Source of the DNA: an uncultured Eubacteriales bacterium
GTDB taxonomy: Bacteria; Bacillota; Clostridia; Christensenellales; CAG-138
Assembly (NCBI GenBank): GCA_900540495.1
Contig: UQGA01000012.1
Span: 1 to 60,206, forward strand
Length of the DNA: 60,206 nt
Direction of reading: 5' to 3'
Shown here: positions 16,196-24,413 of the stretch, piece after piece
Layout: every line of letters begins with the position of its first letter
Position numbering within the stretch: the first letter of the stretch is position 1
Translations under genes and position numbers: made by a program
Notes under the pieces: generated by a model
The model's database searches: none
Seen by the model: the letters and a program-made list of their open reading frames with translations, nothing else
What the model was told of the DNA's origin: nothing

Positions 16196-16795
16196 ATGTA
16201 TCGGATCGATGCGAAGGGGAAGGCTTGCCCGTTGCCGGTGGTGCTGGCGAAGAAGGCGCTCGACGCGGGCGAACGGGACGTGATGGTGCTCGTGGACAAT
16301 GCGGTGGCGGTGGAGAATCTTCGCCGTCTGGCCGCGGCCAACGGCTGCGCCGTGCGCACGGAGGAACAGGAGGGCGGCTTTGCCGTTTTCCTGACGGGCG
16401 GCGATGCGGCGGCGTGCGCATGCACGGCGTGCGAAACCGTACCGGCGCCCGCAAACGAATCGCTCGCGCTGTTTGTCGGGCGCGAGGGGATCGGCAGCGG
16501 CAACGCCGCGCTTGGGCGCAACCTCATGCGCATGTTTTTCCTGACGCTGGCGGAGGGCGACACCGTGCCGGCGAGCATCCTGTTCATGAACGGCGGCGTG
16601 CAGCTTCCCGTGGAGGACGAGCAGATCATCGAGTCGCTCGCCGCGCTTGCGGCGCGCGGCGCGGAGATCCTGGTGTGCGGCACGTGCCTGAATGCTTACG
16701 GCATGACCGAGCGGCTGCGCATCGGCACGATCAGCAACATGTATGAGATCCAGGGACGGCTGCTCCGGGCCGGTCGGGTGATCAGCCTTGGCTGA
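16196..16795 (+). CDS. yedF: YedF-like sulfurtransferase/selenium metabolism protein
   Basis: A 199-residue two-domain protein. The N-terminal TusA/SirA-like domain (residues 1-75) carries the CPxP motif with Cys11 (GKACPLPVVLAKKAL), the persulfide or perselenide acceptor in relatives. The C-terminal domain (about 95-199) is DsrE-like, with GREGIGSGNAALGRNLMRMFF and the Cys-containing LVCGTCLNAYGM. It matches the group annotated as sulfurtransferase-like selenium metabolism protein YedF. Its stop overlaps the next gene's TTG start by 8 nt. No selD or selA is in the window, so the selenium link is by family only. Confidence 0.92.
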   Translation: MYRIDAKGKACPLPVVLAKKALDAGERDVMVLVDNAVAVENLRRLAAANGCAVRTEEQEGGFAVFLTGGDAAACACTACETVPAPANESLALFVGREGIGSGNAALGRNLMRMFFLTLAEGDTVPASILFMNGGVQLPVEDEQIIESLAALAARGAEILVCGTCLNAYGMTERLRIGTISNMYEIQGRLLRAGRVISLG

Positions 16796-17060
16796 GCGGG
16801 CGGACTACTGCATGCTCGCATTCGACTCCTACAACTATGCCGTACGCGCCGAGCAGGTCCTGAAGGAGGAATTGCCCGTACGCGTCATGCCGACGTTGCG
16901 CTGCGTGTCGGAGAGCTGCGGCATGTCGCTGCGCCTTGCGGCTGCGGACGGCGTGCACGCGGAGGCGCTTCTGCGCGCGTCGGAGCTGCCCGCCGCGGTG
17001 TGGCGGCGCTATCTCGTTTACGATGGCGGGAGGCGCGCCGAGGCGTGCGGCGCGCGGTAG
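16788..17060 (+). CDS. DUF3343 family putative Se/S carrier protein
   Basis: A 90-residue protein of the DUF3343 family, small proteins regularly placed next to yedF and thought to carry selenium or sulfur. The family core is seen as FDSYNYAVRAEQVLKEELPVRVMPTLRCVSESCGMSLRL, with the conserved SCGMSL cysteine at about residue 45. It starts at TTG 16788, inside the end of yedF, so the two are translationally coupled. The last dozen residues (GRRAEACGAR) lie outside the conserved domain. Confidence 0.88.
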   Translation: MAERADYCMLAFDSYNYAVRAEQVLKEELPVRVMPTLRCVSESCGMSLRLAAADGVHAEALLRASELPAAVWRRYLVYDGGRRAEACGAR

Positions 17061-17107
17061 CGGCGAGGGCGGGACGCGGCGCGAGCGCCCGCAGTGCGAA
17101 ACATCAT

Positions 17108-17152
17108 ATGCGCGCCGGGACGGGGAATCCCGGCGCGCATGATTCTTTATAG
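17108..17152. terminator. Strong hairpin terminator between convergent genes
   Basis: A perfect 13-bp stem ATGCGCGCCGGGA/TCCCGGCGCGCAT with a 7-nt loop occupies 17108-17140, and a T-rich tail ending in TTTT follows on the plus strand. It separates the cysK-yedF-DUF3343 operon from the convergent leuS gene and can work for both. Confidence 0.75.
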
Positions 17153-17159
17153 TTTTGCC

Positions 17160-19568
17160 TTACCCGGCCACGATGTTGACGATGTTGCGCACGACGATGA
17201 CCTTGCGCACGGTCTTGCCCGCGAGGAACGGCTGTACCTCGGGGGAAGCGAGCGCCGCCTGCTCCACGCCGTCTTTGTCGAGGCCGGCCGGGAGGTCGAT
17301 GCGGGCGCGCACCTTGCCGTTGACCTGCACGCCGTATTCCACCGTGGCAGCGGCCAGCGCGCTTTCATCGTAGGCAGGCCAGGCGCTGTGGTGCAGCGGC
17401 GCAAAGCCCAGCCGTTCGTTCATCTCCTCGGTGATGTGCGGGGCGACAGGGTTGAGCAGCAGCAGCAGCGTGTGCAGCTCGTCCCGCGTAAGGCGGCCCT
17501 TGGCGTAGAAGTCGTTGACGAGCGACATCATGGCCGCGATGGCCGTGTTGTACTTCATCCGCTCGTAGTCCTCGCCGACCTTCTTGATGCAGGCGTGTAC
17601 GCTGCGGCGCTGGTCGGCGTCGGTGTCGCCCTCGCCCGCAATCATGTCCTGCAGTTTCCAGACCCGCTCCAGGAAGCGGCGGCAACCGCGCGCGCCGCTC
17701 GTGTTCCACGGGATCGGCTGGTCGAACGCGCCCATGAACATCTCATACAGGCGGAAGGAATCTGCGCCGAGTTCGTCCACGATCGTATCGGGGTTGACGA
17801 CGTTGCCGCGGGACTTGGACATCTTCTCGCCGTTCTCGCCGAGCACGAGGCCATGGCTCGTGCGCTTCATATACGGTTCCGGGCAGGGGACCAGTCCGCA
17901 GTCGTACAGGAAGCGGTGCCAGAAGCGGCTGTACAGCAGATGGAGCGTGGTATGCTCCATACCGCCGTTGTACCAGTCGACCGGCATCCAGTATTTGAGT
18001 TCGTCATAGTCGGCGAACGCCTTGTCGTTGTGCGGGTCGCAATAGCGCAGGAAGTACCAGCTCGAGCCGGCCCAGTTGGGCATGGTGTCCGTTTCCCGGA
18101 TGGCGGGCGCGCCGCATTTGGGGCAGGTGGTGTGCATCCACTCCGTTGCGCGCGAGAGCGCGCTGGAGCCGTCGTCGCTCGGCGTATAATCGGGGATCTC
18201 CGGCAACCGCAGCGGGAGCTGATCATACGGCAGCGGAACCCAGCCGCAGTGCTCGCAGTGTACCAGCGGGATCGGCTCGCCCCAATAGCGCTGCCGGGTG
18301 AAGACCCAGTCGCGCAGCTTGTAATTGACCTTCCGGCGGCCGAGGCCGTTCTTTTCCAGATAGTCGATCATCGCGGGGATGGCCTCCTCGACCGTCTTGC
18401 CCGTGAGGAAGCCGGAATTGACCATGACGCCGGTGTGGCACTCGGTGTAGGCCGCCTCTTCCACATTGCCGCCAGCCACGACTTCGATGATCGGCAGGCC
18501 GAACTTCTTTGCAAATTCCCAGTCGCGCGTGTCGTGCGCCGGCACGGCCATGATTGCGCCGGTGCCGTAGCTCATGAGCACATAGTCGCTGACCCAGATC
18601 GGGATTTCGTCTCCCGTAACCGGGTTGATCGCGCGCAGGCCAAGGAGCTCCACGCCCGTCTTCTCCTTGTTCAGCTCGCTGCGCTCAAAATCGCTCTTGC
18701 GCGCGGCGGCTGCACGGTAGGCCGCGACCGCCGCATGGTTCTCGATGCGGTCGGCATACCGGTCGATGAGCGGGTGCTCCGGGGAGATGACCATGTACGT
18801 GGCGCCAAAGAGCGTGTCAGCGCGCGTGGTGTACACCGTGAGCGATTCGTCCACGCCCGCAAGGCGGAATTGCACCTCGGCGCCCTCGCTGCGGCCGATC
18901 CAGTTCTGCTGCTGCGTCTTGACGCGGTCGATAAAATTGACCTCCTCCAGCCCGTCCAGCAGTTTTTGCGCGTAGTCGGTGATGCGCAGCATCCATTGCG
19001 AGCGCACCTTCTGCACGACCGGTCCGCCGCAGCGTTCGCAAACGCCGTCCACGACCTCTTCGTTGGCAAGGCCCACCTTGCAGCTGGTGCAGAAGTTGAT
19101 CGGGATTTCCGCCTTGTAGGCCAGCCCTTTTTCAAAGAACTTGAGGAAGATCCACTGCGTCCACTTATAGTAATCCGGGTCGGTCGTGTTGACCTCGCGC
19201 GTGTAATCGAACGAAAAGCCGAGCCGCTGGAGCTGCTCGCGGAAGCGATTGATGTTGTCGTGCGTAACCTTGGCCGGGTGAACGCCGGTTTTGATGGCGT
19301 AATTTTCCGTCGGCAGGCCGAAGGCGTCCCAGCCGATGGGGAAAAGGACGTTAAACCCCTCCATACGGCGCTTGCGGCAGATGATGTCGATGGCCGTGTT
19401 GCTGCGCGGATGTCCCACATGCAACCCCTGGCCGGAGGGATAGGGGAATTCGATCAGACCGTAGAACTTCGGCTTGTCGTGCGAGGCTTCCGCCTCAAAG
19501 CAATGACTGTCCGCCCAGATTTTCTGCCACTTTGCTTCGATTGCCTGCGGGTCGTATCTGTCTGACAT
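17160..19568 (-). CDS. leuS: Leucyl-tRNA synthetase
   Basis: An 802-residue class I aminoacyl-tRNA synthetase charging tRNA-Leu. The HIGH motif is HVGH at residues 50-53, the editing (CP1) domain contains the threonine-rich TTRADTLFGATYMV, and KMSKS lies at residues 582-586 (GENGEKMSKSRGNV). An anticodon-binding domain and C-terminal domain follow to VIVVRNIVNIVAG. SD GGAGG lies before the ATG. The leader is only about 30 nt from the predicted promoter, so no T-box can be present. A plus-strand frame of similar length is its antisense shadow. Confidence 0.99.
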   Translation of the reverse strand: MSDRYDPQAIEAKWQKIWADSHCFEAEASHDKPKFYGLIEFPYPSGQGLHVGHPRSNTAIDIICRKRRMEGFNVLFPIGWDAFGLPTENYAIKTGVHPAKVTHDNINRFREQLQRLGFSFDYTREVNTTDPDYYKWTQWIFLKFFEKGLAYKAEIPINFCTSCKVGLANEEVVDGVCERCGGPVVQKVRSQWMLRITDYAQKLLDGLEEVNFIDRVKTQQQNWIGRSEGAEVQFRLAGVDESLTVYTTRADTLFGATYMVISPEHPLIDRYADRIENHAAVAAYRAAAARKSDFERSELNKEKTGVELLGLRAINPVTGDEIPIWVSDYVLMSYGTGAIMAVPAHDTRDWEFAKKFGLPIIEVVAGGNVEEAAYTECHTGVMVNSGFLTGKTVEEAIPAMIDYLEKNGLGRRKVNYKLRDWVFTRQRYWGEPIPLVHCEHCGWVPLPYDQLPLRLPEIPDYTPSDDGSSALSRATEWMHTTCPKCGAPAIRETDTMPNWAGSSWYFLRYCDPHNDKAFADYDELKYWMPVDWYNGGMEHTTLHLLYSRFWHRFLYDCGLVPCPEPYMKRTSHGLVLGENGEKMSKSRGNVVNPDTIVDELGADSFRLYEMFMGAFDQPIPWNTSGARGCRRFLERVWKLQDMIAGEGDTDADQRRSVHACIKKVGEDYERMKYNTAIAAMMSLVNDFYAKGRLTRDELHTLLLLLNPVAPHITEEMNERLGFAPLHHSAWPAYDESALAAATVEYGVQVNGKVRARIDLPAGLDKDGVEQAALASPEVQPFLAGKTVRKVIVVRNIVNIVAG

Positions 19569-19600
19569 GTTTTATAACCTCCATCAATCCATACCCTATT

Positions 19601-19629
19601 AATCTATTACGAAACCGGAGGTTTGTCAA
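19601..19629 (-). promoter_or_regulatory. leuS promoter
   Basis: On the minus strand a consensus TTGACA (19624-19629) is followed after 17 bp by TAGATT (19601-19606). Transcription would begin about 25 nt before the leuS ATG. Confidence 0.65.
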
Positions 19630-19667
19630 CGCCCGGCGTTTCGGGGAAATGCGGTTTTACCGCCCTG

Positions 19668-19709
19668 AAAAAATGCGGCGGCGGCCGGCCCGCATCCGGG
19701 GCCGGCCGC
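19668..19709 (-). terminator. Intrinsic terminator of YugP-like gene
   Basis: On the minus strand an 11-12 bp stem GCGGCCGGCCC/GGGCCGGCCGC with a 6-nt loop is followed shortly by CGCCGCATTTTTT. It lies about 20 bp after the zinc peptidase stop codon. Confidence 0.8.
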
Positions 19710-19731
19710 ATATAAACCCCGTATTGCCGCG

Positions 19732-20436
19732 TCAGTTGCGGCTGCGCGTCCTGCTGGCCAGCGACAGCAGGCGCAAAAAGTTGACGAGCGAAGCAACGGC
19801 GGCCAGCACATAGGTCATGGCTGCGGCGCGCAACACGCGGCGGGCCATGTCGGATTCCTCATACGTGACATAGCCTCCGTCCTCCAGCATGCGCAACGCG
19901 CGGCGGGAGGCGTTGAGCTCCACCGGCAGCGTGACCACCTGGAACAGCAGCATCGCGCCGAAGAGAACGACGCCGAGCATCGCCAGATTGAAGCTGCTCA
20001 TGATGAGCCCCACGATCACGATGTACGGCGCGAGGATCGAGCCGAGGTTGGCCACCGGCAGGATCGCGTTGCGGAAGCGGATGGGGGCGTAGTGCTCCTC
20101 ATATTGCATCACGTGCCCGATCTCGTGCGCGGCGACCGCCACCGCGGATATGGAGGAGGACCCGTATACCGCCTGGCTCAGCCCCACAGTCCCGGTCTTC
20201 GGATTGAAATGGTCGGTGAGTTTGCCGGATACGGGTTCGATGCGTACGCTGCTGCCGCTGCGTGCCAGCAGCGCTGCGGCGACCTGTTCGGCGCTCATGC
20301 CGCGTTGCGTAGGCGTTCCGGCATAGCGGTTGAACGTGCGTTGTACGGCGCCCTGTGCGGCAAGGCTGGCCAGCAGGATGACGAGCAGGGCGAAGAAATA
20401 GATGCTGTCGCTTGAACCATAATATAAACCAAACAT
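19732..20436 (-). CDS. YugP-like membrane zinc metallopeptidase
   Basis: A 234-residue membrane-bound neutral zinc metallopeptidase. The zinc motif is HEIGHVMQY (HExxH) in VAVAAHEIGHVMQYEEHYAPIRFR; membrane helices lie at the N terminus (FFALLVILLASLAA), after the motif (ILAPYIVIVGLIMSS and LGVVLFGAMLLFQVVTLPVELNASRRAL) and at the C terminus (AAAMTYVLAAVASLVNFLRLL). Relatives are annotated YugP, with unknown physiological targets. ATG 20436 begins the family N terminus MFGLYYG and lies only 7 nt after a TATACT box, suggesting a leaderless mRNA; an upstream in-frame ATG at 20454 would precede the expected transcript. Confidence 0.92.
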   Translation of the reverse strand: MFGLYYGSSDSIYFFALLVILLASLAAQGAVQRTFNRYAGTPTQRGMSAEQVAAALLARSGSSVRIEPVSGKLTDHFNPKTGTVGLSQAVYGSSSISAVAVAAHEIGHVMQYEEHYAPIRFRNAILPVANLGSILAPYIVIVGLIMSSFNLAMLGVVLFGAMLLFQVVTLPVELNASRRALRMLEDGGYVTYEESDMARRVLRAAAMTYVLAAVASLVNFLRLLSLASRTRSRN

Positions 20437-20442
20437 AGATAT

Positions 20443-20448
20443 AGTATA
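20443..20448 (-). promoter_or_regulatory. -10 box abutting the start codon (leaderless candidate)
   Basis: TATACT on the minus strand is followed by six bases and then the ATG at 20436, so the predicted transcription start coincides with the A of the start codon. No SD can exist between them. Confidence 0.5.
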
Positions 20449-20519
20449 GCACAACGCACGTCAAAAAACGACGCTCTGTAAAAAGTTTTGCAAATTATCC
20501 AAGATTCTGCTGCTGCGGG

Positions 20520-21683
20520 TCAGTCTTCCTCGATGTCATCGATCCTTCCCTGCGCGTCCATGGAAAACGAAAAGCGGCGGCAGCGAGTCACGCCGGCCTC
20601 ACACGCATCCGTCAGACCGAGCACAACCCGTTCCGGCACGGCGGTAAAGTAAGGGCGCACACCGGAAAAGGCGCCGAAAAATTCCGTGAGCGCCGCCCCG
20701 TCAAGCCCGTCGCGCAGGACGGGGGAAAGGAACGAAAGTGCCTCGTCTGGCGCGCCGCATTGCAGCGCCTCGAGCATCGCCAGCGCGGCGGAGGCAGCCG
20801 GGCGCGGCGCATGCGTAAAGAACCCGGTCTCCGGCGTTTCGGCTTCCCACTCGGTGTCGCGGCACAGGTAGCGCGTGCGCCGTTCATGCCCGCGCTGCGT
20901 GGGCAGGGCATCCGTTGCGGTGATGCAGCCGTCGGCGACGTCGATGCGGTCGGCCAGAATCCGCAGCCGCTCCCGCCTGTCCGGCCCGAGCACGAGCGCC
21001 TCCTGCCGCTCGCCGTCTCGCGTGACAGCCACGAGGCAGCGCATGGTGGTGTACAGTTCGCCTTCGGCGTCGCCCTCCATCGGATAGCCGCACAGCACGC
21101 GCGCGCCGTTTTCCACGGTCAGCCACAGCCCGTCGTCGCTGTACAGCACGGCGAGCAGCCGCTCGCGCGTGCCCGGCAGTTCCCATGGCAGTCTGGCGAC
21201 GGTGAACGGGAATATGCGCCGCGGCGCCGGGCAGAGGGACGGCAGATGCAGCACCGCTTCAAACACGCCGCCGCCCCAGTCGTACAGATCCACGTCGGGG
21301 GCGCCGCCGCACGGCGCGCCCGCGACAAAGCGCAGCGCGCGCGTGATGCCGTAGCAGCCGTAACCGGGGGCCGCGCCGCCCAGCGGCAGCGCGGTCAGCA
21401 ACCGTTCGCCGTCCGCCGGGATGGTTGCCGTGGAGGGCGAGGTGCCCAGCAGCGCCCCGTCGAGCAGCAGCGCCGCGCGGCAGTCGCGTGTGCCCGGCGT
21501 TTTTGCGCAGACGCGCAGCAGGAGCTCTCCCGTCCCCGGCCTGCCGGGGGACGGCGTGGCGTCGGCAGCGGCGGGATTGGTTGCGGCCGGCGGCGTCGCG
21601 CACGGCGGGGGAGCCCCGGGGACTGGGGAAGGGGCGGACGCGGCAAAATCGGGCATGGCGGGGCAGGCGGTGATAGCTGGCAT
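20520..21683 (-). CDS. Hypothetical protein with Pro/Ala-rich N terminus
   Basis: A 387-residue protein that I do not recognise. Residues 1-55 are rich in Pro and Ala without a clear signal peptide. A beta-rich middle part (about 56-290) has segments such as LLLRVCAKTPGTRDCRAALLLDGALLGTS, DVDLYDWGGGVFEAVLHLPSLC and ADRIDVADGCITATDALPTQRGHERRTRYLC. The C-terminal 90 residues (ALSFLSPVLRDGLDGAALTEFFGAF onward) look helical then beta, faintly like NTF2-like accumulation domains. ATG 21683 has GGGAGG at good spacing. It is monocistronic and divergent from asnS. Codon use matches its neighbours, so it is very probably real. Confidence 0.75.
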   Translation of the reverse strand: MPAITACPAMPDFAASAPSPVPGAPPPCATPPAATNPAAADATPSPGRPGTGELLLRVCAKTPGTRDCRAALLLDGALLGTSPSTATIPADGERLLTALPLGGAAPGYGCYGITRALRFVAGAPCGGAPDVDLYDWGGGVFEAVLHLPSLCPAPRRIFPFTVARLPWELPGTRERLLAVLYSDDGLWLTVENGARVLCGYPMEGDAEGELYTTMRCLVAVTRDGERQEALVLGPDRRERLRILADRIDVADGCITATDALPTQRGHERRTRYLCRDTEWEAETPETGFFTHAPRPAASAALAMLEALQCGAPDEALSFLSPVLRDGLDGAALTEFFGAFSGVRPYFTAVPERVVLGLTDACEAGVTRCRRFSFSMDAQGRIDDIEED

Positions 21684-22052
21684 GGAAAGGTCCTCCCAAA
21701 GCAGAAGATGGCGCGGCCGGCGCATGCGCACGGCGGTACCTGTTACCTATGCGCTGCGCCGCGCCAATATGCCTGCGCGCTGCAACTCTCCCCCAATGCC
21801 GCCGCTTTCCCCACGCCGTCCCGTCGCCGCCCCGCCGCCCACAGCCCCCCAAAACACAACCCGCCGCGCGCCCACCCCGCCGCGCACCCGCTTTTTTATC
21901 CCCACAAAACACAACCCACCGCACCCCCAAACCCCCGACCAACCGCAAAAATTGCGCACGGTCTGTTCACGCGCGCCGCGTTGTGCTATACTAATGTCAA
22001 ATTCGGCCCCGCGCCCTGCGCGCCGGGCCAGCAGGACGGAGAGGGAGTTCCC
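21684..22052. other. C-rich intergenic region, G4-capable on the minus strand
   Basis: About 370 bp between divergent genes. From about 21790 to 21955 the plus strand is strongly C- and A-rich with few G, so the minus strand carries runs of G. One minus-strand block (about 21904-21940) has G5-TTT-G5-N6-G3-N11-G4, and a second (about 21861-21892) has G3/G4 runs separated by 8, 1 and 8 bases. A 13-bp direct repeat CAAAACACAACCC occurs at 21850 and 21905. The asnS promoter lies at its right end. Confidence 0.6.
21984..21992 (+). promoter_or_regulatory. asnS extended -10 promoter
   Basis: TGC-TATACT forms an extended -10 element 60 bp before the asnS start. No good -35 hexamer is seen at the right distance. 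Confidence 0.5.
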
Positions 22053-23429
22053 ATGTTGAAATTACGGCAGTTGCAGCAGGCGCCGGAACGGTATGCCGGC
22101 CCGGTCGAGGTGTGCGGTTGGGTGCGCACCGCGCGCGAGGGCAAGACGGTGGGCTTTATTGAGCTGACGGACGGTTCGGCGTTCAAGCCCGTGCAGGTCG
22201 TATATGAAAACGATGCGCGCGGCCTGGGCAAGGGGATCACCACCGGCTGCGCCATTGCGGTCGAGGGCGAGCTGTGCTTGACGCCGGATGCGCCGCAGCC
22301 GTTCGAGATTCGCGCCGATGCCATTCGCATCATTGGCGCCTGCCCGAGCGATTATCCGCTGCAGAAGAAGCGCCACACGCTCGAGTATCTGCGTACCATC
22401 CAGCATCTGCGGCCGCGGACGAACATGTTCCAGGCGGTGTTCCGCGTGCGCTCCGTGCTGGCAGCCGCCGTGCACGAGTTTTTCCAGGAGCGGGGTTTCG
22501 TGTATGTGCATACGCCGATTCTCACCGGCTCGGACTGCGAGGGCGCCGGCGAGATGTTCCAGGTCACCACGCTGCCCGTGGGAGAGGCGCCGCGCACGCC
22601 GGACGGGGAGGTCGATTATCGGAAGGACTTCTTCTGCAAGCCCGTCAATCTGACCGTGAGCGGCCAGCTTTACGGCGAGGCGTACGCGATGGCCTTCGGC
22701 GACATCTATACGTTCGGCCCCACGTTCCGGGCCGAGCGCAGCTTTACGCCGCGGCATGCGGCCGAGTTCTGGATGATCGAGCCGGAGATGGCCTTCTGCG
22801 ACCTGACCGGTTATCTCGACACGGCCGAGGCCATGGTCAAACACCTGATCCATGCGGTGCGCGAGCGTTGCCCGGCGGAGATGGAGTTCTTTGCAAGGTT
22901 TGTGGACAAGGGGCTTCTGGAACGGCTGGACAACGTGGAGCACAACGAGTTTGCCCGCATCACCTACACCGAAGCCGTGTCGCTGCTGGAGAAGGCGGAT
23001 GTTTCGTTCGAATACCCGGCCGTCTGGGGCGCCGATTTGCAGACCGAGCACGAACGGTATCTTACCGAGCGCGTGTTCGGCCGCCCCGTGTTCGTGACCG
23101 ATTATCCCAAGGACATCAAGGCGTTCTACATGCGTCTGAACGACGATGGCAAGACCGTCGCGGCGTCGGACTTGCTGGTGCCGGGCGTGGGCGAGATCAT
23201 CGGCGGCAGTCAGCGCGAGGAGCGGCTCGACCTGCTCGAGAAGCGCATCGACGAGCTGGGGCTCGACCGTTCGCAATACGGCTGGTATCTCGACCTCAGG
23301 CGTTATGGCGGCGTGCCGCATGCCGGATACGGGCTCGGGTTTGAGCGCATGCTGATGTACGTCACCGGCGTGTCCAACATCCGCGACGCCCTGCCATTCC
23401 CCCGCACGACGGAGAGCCTCGACATGTGA
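22053..23429 (+). CDS. asnS: Asparaginyl-tRNA synthetase
   Basis: A 458-residue class II aminoacyl-tRNA synthetase for tRNA-Asn. The N-terminal OB-fold anticodon domain runs to about residue 100 (VEVCGWVRTAREGKTVGFIELTDGS), followed by LQKKRHTLEYLRTIQHLRPRTN, motif 2 at FGPTFRAERSFTPRHAAEFWMIEPEMA and motif 3 in GYGLGFERMLMYVTG. The TRN-specific FRAE and the ending ALPFPRT agree with AsnRS rather than AspRS. SD is GGAGAGGGAG. No T-box leader fits, since only about 55 nt separate promoter and start. Confidence 0.98.
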   Translation: MLKLRQLQQAPERYAGPVEVCGWVRTAREGKTVGFIELTDGSAFKPVQVVYENDARGLGKGITTGCAIAVEGELCLTPDAPQPFEIRADAIRIIGACPSDYPLQKKRHTLEYLRTIQHLRPRTNMFQAVFRVRSVLAAAVHEFFQERGFVYVHTPILTGSDCEGAGEMFQVTTLPVGEAPRTPDGEVDYRKDFFCKPVNLTVSGQLYGEAYAMAFGDIYTFGPTFRAERSFTPRHAAEFWMIEPEMAFCDLTGYLDTAEAMVKHLIHAVRERCPAEMEFFARFVDKGLLERLDNVEHNEFARITYTEAVSLLEKADVSFEYPAVWGADLQTEHERYLTERVFGRPVFVTDYPKDIKAFYMRLNDDGKTVAASDLLVPGVGEIIGGSQREERLDLLEKRIDELGLDRSQYGWYLDLRRYGGVPHAGYGLGFERMLMYVTGVSNIRDALPFPRTTESLDM

Positions 23430-23539
23430 GCGCGCGCCGCATGTTCCGCGCTTAACGCGCAGCCAGCGGGCTCCGGCATGGCCGGGGCCCGTGCCGTTGC
23501 TGCCATGCGCTTTTCAGGCTATGAATCGCGCCGGCGCTG

Positions 23540-23548
23540 TGGTATAAT
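23540..23548 (+). promoter_or_regulatory. Extended -10 promoter of the fumarase-pur operon
   Basis: TGG-TATAAT forms an extended -10 about 25 bp before the fumarase alpha start. The sequence GGTATAATCGTTA is identical to the -10 region of cysK. Confidence 0.6.
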
Positions 23549-23573
23549 CGTTACGGAAACGGAGGGGATCGCC

Positions 23574-24413
23574 ATGCGGATCATCAGCGCCGCCGCCGTG
23601 CGGGAGGCGGTGCGCGAGCTGTGTGTCGAGGCGTGCTGCGTGTTGCCGGAAGCGGTGGTCGCCCGGTTGCGCGAAGCGCGCGACGGCGAGGCGGCGGGCA
23701 GCACGGCGCAGGCCGTGCTCGCGCAGTTGGTCGAAAACGCGCGCCTTGCGCGGGAGGCCATGCGGCCCTGCTGCCAGGATACGGGCATGGCGGTTGTCTT
23801 TTTGGATATCGGCTGCGACGCGCATATCGACGGGGACGTGTATGCCGCCGTAAACGAGGGCGTGGCGCAGGGCTATGACGAGGGCTATCTGCGCAAATCC
23901 GTGCTGCATCCGCTCACGCGCGTCAACACCGGGGACAACACGCCCGCGGTCGTGCATATCGCTTTCGTCCCGGGCGACCGGGTGTGCGTTCATGTCGCGC
24001 CCAAAGGGTTCGGCAGCGAAAACATGGGGCGGTTGTTCCTGCTCACGCCGTCGGCAGGGCGGCAGGGCGTGTTGGACGCCGTCGTGGAGACGGTCGTGCG
24101 CGCCGGGGCGTGCGCCTGCCCGCCGGTCGTGGCCGGGGTAGGCATCGGCGGAACGATGGAACAGGCGTGCCTGCTGGCCAAGCGGCAGTTGTTGCGCCCG
24201 CTCGGCGAACCGTCGCCGGAGCCGGACGTCGCGGCGCTCGAGCGCGAGGCGCTCGACCGGATCAACGCGACGGGGATCGGGCCGATGGGCCTCGGCGGAA
24301 GGACGACGGCGCTCGCCGTGCATGCCGCGGCGACGCCCACGCACATCGCGGGGCTGCCGGTGGCCGTCAACCTGCAATGCCATGCGTGCCGCCACGCGGA
24401 AAGGACGCTCTGA
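23574..24413 (+). CDS. Fumarate hydratase class I, alpha subunit
   Basis: A 279-residue alpha subunit of a two-subunit, oxygen-sensitive [4Fe-4S] fumarase (or the related L-tartrate dehydratase). The Fe-S ligands and surroundings are seen in RPCCQDTGMAVVFLDIG, the conserved PKGFGSENMGRLFLLTPSAG and the C-terminal CHACRHAERTL, giving the three expected cysteine regions. VGIGGTMEQACLLAKRQLLRP is diagnostic. It catalyses reversible hydration of fumarate to malate. SD is GGAGGGGATCGCC. Its stop overlaps the beta subunit start as TGATG. Confidence 0.95.
   Translation: MRIISAAAVREAVRELCVEACCVLPEAVVARLREARDGEAAGSTAQAVLAQLVENARLAREAMRPCCQDTGMAVVFLDIGCDAHIDGDVYAAVNEGVAQGYDEGYLRKSVLHPLTRVNTGDNTPAVVHIAFVPGDRVCVHVAPKGFGSENMGRLFLLTPSAGRQGVLDAVVETVVRAGACACPPVVAGVGIGGTMEQACLLAKRQLLRPLGEPSPEPDVAALEREALDRINATGIGPMGLGGRTTALAVHAAATPTHIAGLPVAVNLQCHACRHAERTL

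Noticed and set aside
17094..19565. An 823-codon plus-strand open frame opposite leuS
   Set aside because: It is the exact antisense of leuS, whose motifs are intact; the frame stays open because of G+C-rich codon bias and has no domain or ribosome site.
19569..19667. T-box leader for leuS
   Set aside because: Only about 25-30 nt separate the promoter from the start codon, too short for a specifier stem and antiterminator.
21993..22052. T-box leader for asnS
   Set aside because: The leader predicted from the extended -10 is about 55 nt and lacks the TGGNACCGCG-like T-box sequence.
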